Shown here: piece after piece, positions 49,201 through 61,200 of the stretch
Numbering within the stretch: the first letter of the stretch is position 1
How the letters are laid out: each line of letters begins with the position of its first letter
Assembly (NCBI RefSeq): GCF_032854445.1
Contig: NC_088301.1
Coordinates: 58,788,512-58,852,511, forward strand
DNA: 64,000 bases
Source of the DNA: Liolophura sinensis
Taxonomy: Eukaryota > Mollusca > Polyplacophora > Chitonida > Chitonidae
Direction: 5' to 3'
Program-made: the position numbers and the translations under genes
Notes under the pieces: generated by a model
The model's input: only the letters and a program-made list of their open reading frames with translations
Told to the model about the DNA's origin: nothing
Databases searched by the model: none

Positions 49201-52200
49201 TTAATAAATTCATTTATCACCAGAAATATTTACAGTATTTTTATTTTCAAACAAATGTAAAAAAATTATCATTCTTCTGCAGTTATATAAAATTGTGCTC
49301 TGCCCGGTTTCCACCCACTATAATGCTGGCCGCCATTGTATAAGAGAAATATTCTTGAGTGTGGCATAAAACACCAATCAAATAAATAAATAAATTAAAT
49401 TAAATAAATTAGATGTCCATTACAAATGTAATGACATTACATGGGAAATGAATGCTGCCGTTCTCGGCAGGTTTGTGCACGTCAAACTTCCAGGAAAGGC
49501 TAAGACGGAGCAGACGCAGTTCCGCTGGTGGCAGCCTGCTCATTCTGGGCCAGGACATGACCAGTGGGCACTGGATGACATCCATGTCGGGAAGTATAGG
49601 CGCCTGGACCACCTGGAGGACAGCTTTGATGTAAGCCTTTAGCTGATCAGGTGTGACAGCAAACTCTCTCAGTCTCACTGGAGGATAACATTTTTGTTCT
49701 AAATAACGATGGTTTGTTGACCAGGGTGGTGATGATAAGCTTCACTGTTTGAGGCGTAAAACACAGAGGTTCAGCCTTGATCAGGTTTCTGAGGTCTGTC
49801 CTGGTCTTACAGCTTGTCTAACAAATAACGTCAGGGTTCCAACTGCCATTCGCCCTTGTCGCCAATTTTTTTTCACGGTCTGGGTTAAAGAATAGTTGTA
49901 TGATGTTCAGAAGGGTTTGTGAAAGCAAATGTGTTTAAATGTGACAGTGTAAAATACAGTACTGCTCGTACCTAGCTGGTAAAGTCAGTGGTTTGCTCCA
50001 GGGATTCTCTTCCAACCATAAACCTGACCCCTTTTGTGTTAGGGGATAAGTTGTGTTGGGGATAAGTTATGTAGGGGATATGTTATGTGGGGGATATGTT
50101 ATGTAGAGGATATGTTATCTTGGGAATATTTTATGTAGATGATATGTTATCTTGGGGATATGTTATCTTGGGGATATTTTATCTTGGGAATATGTTATCT
50201 TGGGAATATGTTATTTTGGGAAAATGTTATGTTGGGGAATTGGTTTTGTCCATACCATAGCATGTTTTCAAGTGTTCAGTGGTGACCTTATAATAAAGGT
50301 CTCATTTCACAGTCCAACACAAGATTTTTAAAATGTCAGGTTTAAGCTAGAATCAGGCTGTGATATATATTCATCTTCCTTCTGTTCTTGCAGCAAATGT
50401 CTTTGGATGTACGGCACTCTGACCTGTGGTTGACTATCACTGATGGTGTTCTGGCGAAATTCTGCCGTCAAAAGGACCTGGCCTTAGTTCTGGCCAATCA
50501 AAACAGTGACAAATCTGTGGTGACCAAGGACCTTTTGCTCAAGCCTGGCTATGTTATACAGTTCATGGTAAAATACTTTATACAATCACGCTAAACATGA
50601 GTGTTGCATACAGAAACTATAAGAACGTCTAAGATGTACTTAGCCTTATTTATGCCCACATACGGATCCCTATCCTAGTGGCTTCCAGTGTTTGTGCATG
50701 TATATTTGTGGTTAAGCTTACTGTAAGGACAATGTAAGTAATGAACCTCAGACATAAAATATACTTAGTCACCTGTTTCACTGTACATTTTTAGTGTAAT
50801 TGTTCCCCGATTCACATACCGAAGACAGTAACACTGATAGTTGCTGTTAGTTGTAAATACTTCTTCATTTCACATATTTATAGGCCTGAGGCACATTAAT
50901 GATTAGTAAACATTGAAAATAAATGATATTGTGTTCTTTTCAAGATCAATGTGGGCTGTGAGAAGAGATTTCGCTGGGATCATCCAGTCCTTCTCCAATA
51001 CTCATCTGACTTTGGGCGTACCTGGAAACTCGTCCAGGAGCCGTGTTACCAAGGAGACACCTGCGAGTCTAAACCTAAGCCGTCTGAAGGGAGCATATAT
51101 TATAGCGGTACTCATGGGGACTGGACCCTTGTGGTGATCCCAGTCTCGGAGGAAGTTGCCATGAGGTACTCTTCCATAACTATGCTCTCTGCTGGGCTGT
51201 GTTGTTGTCTGGGGTATGGTCCGTTCTTTGTTCTGACTGCCAGTGTTAGCCACAGGACAGGGTGAAACAGAAAAGTCCAATCAAATGGTGTGATCAAAGA
51301 CAAAGCAATACATGTCACAGACATCACTAATTCTGATATCAACTGACTCATTCTGATACAGTCTTATTTAACACCAACTGATCAAGTCCTTTCACATCTC
51401 TGTGATGATATTTGTCAGATTTTTTCATCTGTAAGATTCAGAGCAATGTTGAACAATCTTGTTTGTAAATGTTTTTCACAAATTTTTAAATGGGTAGTAT
51501 TTCTCTTCTCTGTTTGCTCTCTTTAGATAAACAGGTATTTTTCATTATTAGCATCAGGTGTCATGCAGCTATTTTCAGAACTGTTCTTTCATGCATAAAA
51601 TAAATAAATTAGTAAATGATAAAGTAACCACATACCTATTTTGTGACAGACCAGTGGTGCTGCGCTGGTTTCAGCCAGGGGGAATGATGTCCAGTTTTGC
51701 CCTGGATGACGTGTACATAGGCCCTCCGTGCCCCAAATACTGCAGTCGCCATGGAGTCTGCCAACAAGGAAATTGCTTGTGCGATGATGGCTACCTAGGT
51801 GAATACAATATGCATTTCTTTGTGATTTGTATCTATGAATTTGGAAGATTACAGAATGTGGACTAAGCCAGGATTGTCAAGCATGGCCATTATGAGGTGA
51901 TTTTTCACTTATCTATAAATCTTTTCTGTAAAAGTAATTGTACATGTATTGTGAGCTGTAGTCGTTCTTCACTTAAAGAAAAGAATTGTTTTTTGACACC
52001 CAGAATGATTTCTTTCTCTGTCCACAGAACCAGATTGTAGTCCACCTCAGCAGAATCCCAAGGGTATGGTTGACAGATTTGACAACACCAACATGCCTGG
52101 TGATAACTGGGCAAATGTGCTAGGAGGACATCTTGGGAAAGATTGCGGCTTCATTGACTATGGCAACAGTCTTTACTTCTCTGGGAAGGGAACCCGAGAA

Positions 52201-55200
52201 GCCATGACAGTTCCTCTTGATACATCGTCTTTGCGGTGAGTCAAACATCCATGTTTTGTCAAAACAGCTGACAATTTTTATTCATCTGAAGTTACAAAGC
52301 CACAGAGCTATTCTGTGAACATTTTCTGCACATTGTTGTTTGTATTTTGCAGGATGTTGCAGTTTGTCATTACAATAGGAAGTATTGAAGACAGGCCAGA
52401 TTGTCTGCGACCAAGTAGCCGTAGGGAAGGGGTTGTTTTGGATTACTCATTAGATAACGGTGTCACCTGGCACGTGTTGAAGGTCGTCGAACCTTTGTAC
52501 TACAACAAGACTGTTCAGGTTGTCTCCATTGATCTTCCTGCAGCAGCCAAGACAGATAAGACGATCTTCAGGTGGTGGCAGCCATTGGGGTTTGGAGGTA
52601 AACCAAGTTAACATTCATGCTTACTCATGAATATATAATGTACATAATGAATATGCTTACATGAACACATTATCTACATAATGAACATGCTTACATCAAC
52701 ACATTACTTACATAATGAACATGCTTACATGAACACATTATCTACATAATGAACAGTCTTACATGAACACATTATTTCCATAATGAACATGTTTACATGG
52801 ACATTATTTGCATAATGAACATGCTTACATGAACACATTATCTACATAATGAACATTCTTACATGAACACATCTACATAATGAACATGCTTACATGGACA
52901 CATTATCTACATAATGAACATGCTTACATGGACACATTATCTACATAATGAACATCCTTACATGGACACATCTACATAATGAACATTCTTACATGAACAC
53001 ATTATCTACATAATGAACATGCTTACATGGACACATTATCTACATAATGAACATTCTTACATGGACACATTTTCTGCATAATGAACATGCTTGCATGGAC
53101 ACATAACATATGTATGGTAGGTGATGGTTGGTAGTGTAACATTAGTATACATGTACTTTTTAGTGACAATGTATCGAATGACATGATATATTTATTTATT
53201 TGGTGTAATATATTTATTTAACATACTCATGAATTGACATCCAGTTCTTGGTATATGTAATGTTTTGTTGAATGTGATTGTGTTTATGCTTTCCTTTCTG
53301 TGTGTCACAATTTAGTGATCACTTATTGTGTATACAAACAGTTACCAAATTCAAGGACTTGCACTTGAGGACTTTATTTGTACAGAGATTTGCATGGAAA
53401 TGAAGTGGAAAATAACTTGAGGAATGGGATTATTAGAAAGTTCTTAGAACTGCATGTGCATCATGGAAATGGAGAATATATTCAGTTACATATGGAGTTT
53501 GTGACAAAAATATTTACATACTTACAGTTGTAAATAATCTTGATCTGAAACAGTGTGTGTATTACTCCACAGAAGTACCTCGAGCGCAGTGGGCCCTGGA
53601 TAGTGTGATGATTGGCGTGAATGACTCCAGCGCCAATGGTTTCCAAGATGACTTCAGTGACATGATGCCAAACCCATCTCATTGGTTCATGTTTGCAGAC
53701 GGTATCCCAAAGATAGGTTGCAACTCAAAGGGGAATGCATTTGAGTTCAGTCGCAGTGATGGTGAGCTGTACAGCAATTCAAATTTGTTTTACAAAGTGT
53801 TACTTTTCAATCATAGAAAATTGTTTTTGTCCTTAATTTTTTCCACATTTCCTTTACTTGCAGCTGGGACACGTTTTGCGGAGACATGGGATTATCACGT
53901 GACACCATCCACATTTCTCCAGTTTGACATAGCTATGGGCTGCGGTGGTGCATACAGTCAGGTATACACTGTGATGCTCCAGTACTCTGTAAACATGGGA
54001 AAGACCTGGCACCCGCTCATTGAGGAATGCATGCCGCCTCATTTTGAGTGTCCAGGGTACCACCTAAGCAGTGAATATATGTCTGACCAGTACATGAACT
54101 GGACCCGTGTGACGATCTATCTGCCTCCAGGAGCAATGTAAGTGTGTCTTTAAAGTCATCAGGTAAACACATTGTAATACAGTGTATATTGTTACTCTTA
54201 ATCAGCTTGATGACAAATGTGTGCTTATTTGTGTGAACATTTTGTGTAGTTATTATTAAGGACCTGGAAATGTGCACCTCGTGGTGTTCATATTGCTGAT
54301 TATTTGTCTGAATATTTTGTGTAGTTATTGTTAAGGACCTGGAAATATGCACCTCATGGTGTTCATATTGCTGATTATTTGTGTGAACATTTTGTATAGT
54401 TATTGTTAAGGACCTGGAAATATGCACCTCATGGTGTTCATATTGCTGATTATTTGTCTGAATATTTTGTGTAGTTATTGTTAAGGACCTGGAAATATGC
54501 ACCTCATGGTGTTCATATTGCTGATTATTTGTCTGAACATTTTGTGTAGTTATTGTTAAGGACCTGGAAATATGCACCTCATGGTGTTCATATTGCTGAT
54601 TATTTGTCTGAACATTTTATATAGTTATTGTTAAGGACCTGGAAATATGCACCTCATGGTGTTCATATTGCTGATTATTTGTCTGAACATTTTGTATAGT
54701 TATTGTTAAGGACCTGGAAATATGCACCTCATGGTGTTCATATTGCTGATTATTTGTCTGAACATTTTGTGTAGTTATTGTTAAGGACCTGGAAATGTGC
54801 ACCTCATGGTGTTCATATTGCTGATTATTTGTCTGAACATTTTGTGTAGTTATTGTTAAGGACCTGGAAATATGCACCTCATGGTGTTCATATTGCTGAT
54901 TATTTGTCTGAACATTTTGTGTAGTTATTGTTAAGGACCTGGAAATGTGCACCTCATGGTGTTCATATTGCTGATTATTTGTCTGAACATTTTGTGTAGT
55001 TATTGTTAAGGACCTGGAAATGTGCACCTCATGGTGTTCATATTGCTGATTATTTGTCTGAACATTTTGTATAGTTATTGTTAAGGACCTGGAAATGTGC
55101 ACCTCATGGTGTTCATATTGCTGATTACTGTTCATCTTAGACGTATAATCAGATAGGTTTATTCAGCAAGTTGAGAACACATTCACAAAAGGATTTGTCA

Positions 55201-58200
55201 GTAATAATGCTGCCTGTCTTGGAGATTCAGAGTGAACTGGTTTTTCAAGATGAAAAATTTGCTTTAGAACATACCCTGTTTTATGGTAGTATGTGTAACA
55301 ATTTGATTTCATTTTGAGTAAAATGAAGCAGGTGCAATGATGTTTGTTTTCTCTGTCAGTTCTCCTGCCACAAGGTTCCGCTGGCTGCAACCACCGGGTT
55401 CTCCACGAGGAAACGTGTGGGCCCTGGATAATGTCTACCTGGGTGGGGGCTGCCCTTGGCTGTGCTCGGGCCATGGCTACTGTAATGCCGGGAAATGTGT
55501 GTACGTATGGTAGAAACTTATGGACATGACTTGGGAATGTTATGCTAATTCATTTGTGACCGTGCAATGAAATAGTTTTAGAAATATTCCATCCAGGAAA
55601 AAGGTTTTGTTAGGTTAAGAAAAATAAACAAAGAAAAACCAGATGCTTTTAAAATATAGATTTCAACTTAGGTTTCATTTGAACAAAATCTTTCAGACTC
55701 GGAGGGACCTTTTTTGGCTTATTCGGCTAAGCTCCACTGCAGCCGATCATCCTTTGGCCATTGGGGTTGAGTATTTAAATCCTGTTCCACCATATCAGTA
55801 GTAGCCTTATGTCTGGACGTTTGTTGGGTACCCAGTGAAGGGCAATGATTTTTTGTGAACCCAAATTTCTTCACCCATAACCTGGCTGCCAAAATAAATG
55901 AGTGCATCACTAATTTGTAGACATGGATGAGAATGTGTACACAGTGTACATTAACTAATCTGCCAACCTCGAAATATGTGAAAGTGAAATGTGCTGACTG
56001 AGTATGTCTTATGTGAAGAACAATAGGTTAATCTCTTATGATAATATATTTCAACTGTGCAGGACACTAAACAATTGAGATACTTTCCAATATATGTGTG
56101 GGAATCATACTTTGATTTAGTTTTGAGTTAGTGACAGTGAGTTTTATTTCCTGTGTTGTAGATGTGACAAAGGGTTTGGTGGTCCCCACTGTGTACCAAG
56201 TGTTCAGCTGCCAATGATGATGAGGGATGACTTTAACAAGCCTGTGGACAGAAGCTGGTGGCCAGAAGTGTACGGGGGTGAGGTGTCAAGGGTGTGTGGT
56301 ACTGTGGTCAGTGACACAGCTCTTGCCTTCTACAAGGTAAGATACATGTAGTCTATAGAAACAAAGGTCTGAAGTCAATTAAACTTACAGTTTACTGGAG
56401 TTCTTAGTATTATGTAGAAATTTGTCATGGGTAGAAATACTGTTTTAATTGTGTATTAAGTGGTCACGATACTTTTTGTATTTATAGGAATGTTTAATAT
56501 TGTAGAACTTTTAAAAAAATTTTGACACTTGCTGACACCAGCGAGAACCTTGGTCTTCTTGCCCCAATATGTAGTTGAACTATATATTTCTTGTGATATT
56601 GAATTTAGTGAACTTTGTTAGGGATCCACACTAGTATGATAGCGGGACACCTCTGGAAATTGTTTGGATTGCTATTATTATTCTTGGTCAAGTAGTAAAA
56701 TTGTAATATCTCCAAAACTGGTAAAGGTAGAAAAATCAAAGTTTGAGGTCTGAATAAGGAATGTGTGACGCAACTTTTGACGTTTTGTGCTGTTTTACCA
56801 GTCACATGATTTAGCGGCCAGGGGCCCCCGTGGCTCAGTTGGTTAGCGTGCTAGCACAGTGTAATGACACAGGAGTCTCTCACCAATGCGGTCGCTGTGA
56901 GTGTAAGTCCAGCTCATGCTGGCTTCCTCTCTGGCCGTACGTGGGAAGGTTTGCCAGCAACCTGCGGATGGTCGTGGGTTTCCCATGGACTCTGCCCGTT
57001 TTCCACCCACCATAATGCTGGCTGCCGTCTTATAAGTGAAATATTCTTCAGTACGTCGTAAAACAACAATCAAGTAAATAAATAAATAAATTTAGTGGAC
57101 ATGTTGAATTTTATTGATCAGCTAAAAAAATGTTTGTCTCCAAAACCGCTAAACCTATTGAGATAAACTTTTCGTTTACAGTTTTTAGGTAGATCGATCC
57201 ATTCATATGGTAAAAACTAGTTTGGTATGCAAATAAGGGCAAAACTGACCAATAAACTTGGCTCAAAAGTGGGTCAGTTTTTAAAACTGCTTAAAATCAT
57301 TCAACAAACTCACTCTCTGGTGCCATTTAATGTCACGATTGTTTTTGTACTTTTTGTTGTTTTCATGTTATGATCAAAATACCAACAAAACTTTAACAAA
57401 ATCATCCTGTGTAAATAACACAGGAGCTTCGTGCTAGACTGCATGAAACCATTGACTGCAGTTTATGGTGTCAGTGGACATCAGCTTTGCAAGAATGTAT
57501 TCTTTCTGACTTTTGTCCTGGGCTACCAGCAGATAGCCTCCTAGTCTCTACACTAGTCTTCAGTAGGCGAATTGTAAATAATGCTTGGCAGCATAGGGTT
57601 CAAATCCAGTACATGTCCCTTCTCCACTTAATTTTTTTTCTTCTTTTTCTGTGCTTTTTTTCTACTATTCAGCATACAATTTATTTAGAGTGTACAGAGC
57701 CGATCCCTGGAATCGTTGTTCTCAAGCTCCAGTGGACATTGTATGTAGCTGCGTGAGGTTCAGATGCAGTTATTAGCTCCTGCCAATCTTTCTTCTGTTT
57801 TTTTTTTTTTTTTTTTTTTCGGAAAACTAATGTACACTAGATCTGCGGTTTAAACCCAGAATATTCCTTACATTTTTTTACATACAATATTTATCTAATT
57901 ATTATTATTCTTAGTCAACTGGTAAATATCTCGAAAGCTGGTTAAGGTAGAGTCCTATGAGGAACATATGAAGCAACTTTTGTTGTTTTGTGCTGTGTTA
58001 CTAGTCACATGATTTAGCTGCCATTTTGAATTTTATTGATTAGCTAAAAAAATCTTCTTGTCCGAAACGGCTAAACGTGTCGAGACAAACCATTGACGTC
58101 AAGATTACAAATCAGCAAGAATTATTTTTGTACTTTGTGTTTTTTTCATTTTTTGACAAATAAACCAACAAAAATTTGACAAAAACATCCTATGTAAATA

Positions 58201-61200
58201 ACAAGGGAGCTTTGTGCTAGACTGCATTAACTGCAATTTACGATGGGAATGGTCATCAGCTCTTTGACAGTGTATTCTTTCTGTCTTTTGTCCTCGGGTA
58301 CCGGCAGAAGATCAAAGCCACCTAATCTCTGTTCTAGTCTCAGCACTTTGCCCATTGTTAATGGTACTTGGCAGTGCAGGGTTCCAATCCAGTACATTTC
58401 TTTACGTTGTTTTCGGGTTTTTTTTACCATGATCATGAACTGTATAGACATCAGGCTACCAGAAGTGGTAAAAGTCTTGTTGGATCAACCCTGGCAATGC
58501 TGTTGGATAACAGATTTAATTTTCATTTAAAGGTAATGTTTGCTTGTTTCTTGTTTTTGAAGGAATCAAGGCGAATGGCAATCACACGTGATTTTGACAC
58601 GTCAATGGTAGAGAATGTGGAGTTCTTCCTTCAGTTTGGGTGCACAGAGAAGGAATCTGATTGGCCTAGGTCACACAGCGTGTTATTACAGTACTCGACC
58701 AATGGCGGAATAAAATGGCAATTGTTGCAAGAGCTACATTACCGAAATGAAACCAAGCCGAGGTGCCTTAATCACTATCCACTTTTTTAAATCATATCTT
58801 TGTGAGATTTCCAGCTTGTCTGTTAAGGAGATGCTCATTAAACTTTTTAGCTAATTTTTTTTTTTTTTTTCATTCTTTTTCATGGTTACCCCCCATTTAG
58901 GACTTTGCGTAACAGTGCTTTTCCATGTATTCAGATTTTGTTCATGCATCTCCTCTTAAACTATGGCACCGATTTTGATGAAACTTACCATACATCTTGC
59001 CTGTCGTCTGATCTTTTTGGAAATGTTGGGGGATGAAAGGGTGGTATTTCAGACATCCAAATTCTAGTTATGTAATATTAGATTTAGTGAAATTTTGAAG
59101 GTTTTTCATAATCTGTGGTAGTGTGGGTGGGACTATTGTGTTCAGTCACTGTGCAGTCACCATTAAAAGGGTTCCATGTAGAACCACAGAACATTGAATA
59201 TCAAACATGTTGGCTCCCGGCCTGAAATAAGATTCACCTTGCAATGCAGCCATAAAGTTTGAACGAACAGGTGCATAGTTATACTTACACTTTAAAGAGG
59301 GCTATTCTCAACAGCAAGATATTGAAAATATTAAGTAAATAATGTTATGTTATGCCTTATTTATTATTTAAATAATTTGTATAGTTATCACATAGGAAGT
59401 GTTATCATTGTCATTTTGATTGTTAAGAAGTCATGTGGTTTAAATGATTTTCATAACACAATGTATTCATAATGGAATTAGGTGCCAGTCTTAAGGTTCT
59501 TGTATTTTTTATAGGTTTTATAGTTTAACGTTGCCAACAAACGCAAAAGCCAATGCCACAAGGTTTAGATTCCTTCAACCAAAGCATGGAGGTAAGCCAC
59601 AGTTTTGCTGTTGTTGTTGAATGTTTCAGTAACTATTTTCAGCTTTGTTTAACATGTTTACTGGAATTTTTCAAACATACTGAGAATATAGGATAATGCT
59701 AGCCTAAATGCTGCACCTTTTGTATAGATTGACCTGTAGTGATGTAGTGGTTTGCTTTTCCAGGTCACCTAGTGTCTGCGTGGGCTATAGATAACTGGTA
59801 TGTAGGAACAATGATCATGAAACCTAACACAATCTATGACACTTTTGATGACCTGCAACCAAGTGAAGAATTCTGGCTTTTTGCTAACAATGGAAAATTG
59901 GGACGATATTGTGGACTGAACACAAGGTAATGTTTCATTTAACCATAATACATTTACTGTAAAATTGGGAAAATTTCCTGTCTAAACTGATTGCTTCTGA
60001 ACTCTGTAAAAAAACACATCATTCATCAGTTCTGGTGATCTGAAAGAATATTCATCACTTTGCTGTATGAACATATTCACAGAGAAACAGTGAAAGATTG
60101 AATGTGGATCTTGCTTGGACGAACTAGTTTTAGGCAGACAATGTTCACAGTTTGCTCTGAAACAGACTTTGATGAAACATTTTGGATCCTTGCTGTAGTG
60201 GCTAAGTTAGCTTGGACAGACTAGTTTTAGGCAGACAGTGGTCACAATTTTTGATGAAATCTTTTGGATCCTTGCTGTACTGGCTAAGTTAGCTTAGACA
60301 AACTGGCTTTAGGCAGACAATGTTCACAATTTGCTCTAAAACAGACTTTGTTGAAACTTTTGGATCCTTGCTTCACTGGCTAGGACAAGCTGGTTTGAGG
60401 CAGGCAATGGTTACAATTTACTCTGAAATAGACTTTGATGAAACCTTTTGGATCCTTGCTGTACTGACTAAGTTAGCTAAGACAAGCTGGTTTTAGGCAG
60501 GCGATGTTCATAATTTACTCTGAAATAGACTTCGATGAAACCTTTTGGATCCTTGCTGTACTGGCTAAGTTAGCTTGGACAAACTGATCTTAGGCAGGTA
60601 ATGTTCACAATTTTTCCACCACAAGCAACTAACATATTTTTTGAATTGTGATGTTGCATGGTTACGTGTATAAGCACATGTAATAAAGGGTAACTTATCG
60701 CCTCCAAGCACTAACATGCACTTTACAACTATTATCACTGTGATATGGATATAGTATTTCCACAGTGGTGTAAATGTCATAATCATTCATTCATTTAATG
60801 AATGAATGACTCCTGCTGAAAATAAAACTGGTCCTTTGTGAATTGATTCTTTACTGTAGACGAGACACAACAATGGCGGGCCAGACTGCTATGGTGTTCA
60901 GACATGGGGATGGGGAGAAGTCCTTGGTCTCTCGGGATATGGAGGTTGGACCAGCTAGTGTCCTACAGTTTGATGTAAGAAAATTATAAAATTATACAGC
61001 TCATCACAAGTTTGTTTCAGGGAATTACTGTATATTCTTGGATATCAGTGATATTTAAAACATCCCCTCACATTAAAACTTGGACCAATGTTAGCTGTTG
61101 TGTTCAGATACAAGGATTTTTGTCAATCATAGCTTACTTATATGAGGAAGTGAGACAGCCAGCATAAACAGTGTCTGCTTTCCCCCTACAGATCAATGTG

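Larger units (their letters stand above)
46451..49610 (+). other. RELN: Reelin repeat 2 with EGF-2 (late exon 18 to exon 23)
   Basis: Sub-repeat A covers exons 18-20: '[11 protein letters not shown]' and Asp box '[12 protein letters not shown]' (exon 19), '[20 protein letters not shown]' (exon 20). EGF-2 begins [11 protein letters not shown] in exon 20 and ends in exon 21 ([10 protein letters not shown]). Sub-repeat B has '[15 protein letters not shown]' (exon 21), Asp box '[12 protein letters not shown]' (exon 22) and '[20 protein letters not shown]' (exon 23). Confidence 0.93.
49471..53640 (+). other. RELN: Reelin repeat 3 with EGF-3 (exons 23-29)
   Basis: Exon 23 runs from the end of repeat 2 into the short linker '[11 protein letters not shown]'. 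Exon 24 has '[17 protein letters not shown]', exon 25 'INVGCEKRF' with Asp box '[12 protein letters not shown]' and '[10 protein letters not shown]'. EGF-3 is in exon 26 ([11 protein letters not shown] ... CLCDDGYLG) with its last cysteine at the start of exon 27. Sub-repeat B: '[20 protein letters not shown]' (exon 27), '[12 protein letters not shown]' and 'FRWWQPL' (exon 28), '[17 protein letters not shown]' (exon 29). Confidence 0.93.
53641..59840 (+). other. RELN: Reelin repeat 4 with EGF-4 (exons 29-35)
   Basis: Starts 'GFQDDFSD' (human 'GFQDKFDG'). Exon 30 has '[20 protein letters not shown]' and Asp box '[12 protein letters not shown]', exon 31 '[11 protein letters not shown]' and '[10 protein letters not shown]'. 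EGF-4 is split between exons 31 and 32 ([11 protein letters not shown] / [10 protein letters not shown]). Exon 32 continues '[20 protein letters not shown]', exon 33 has Asp box '[12 protein letters not shown]', exon 34 '[11 protein letters not shown]', exon 35 '[11 protein letters not shown]'. Intron 30 holds a 75-bp minisatellite and intron 32 a tandem duplication with a SINE. Confidence 0.93.

Noticed and set aside
54017-55135. Minus-strand open frames of 186 and 172 aa with a perfect 25-residue repeat ([18 protein letters not shown])
   Set aside because: They are the 75-bp minisatellite in reelin intron 30 read backwards. 75 is a multiple of 3, so one stop-free unit keeps the frame open. 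The first frame also overlaps a real reelin exon on the other strand.
57487-57756. 89-aa hydrophobic plus-strand frame in reelin intron 32
   Set aside because: Lies in the duplicated non-coding segment and a T-rich run. The corresponding frame in the second copy is not conserved.
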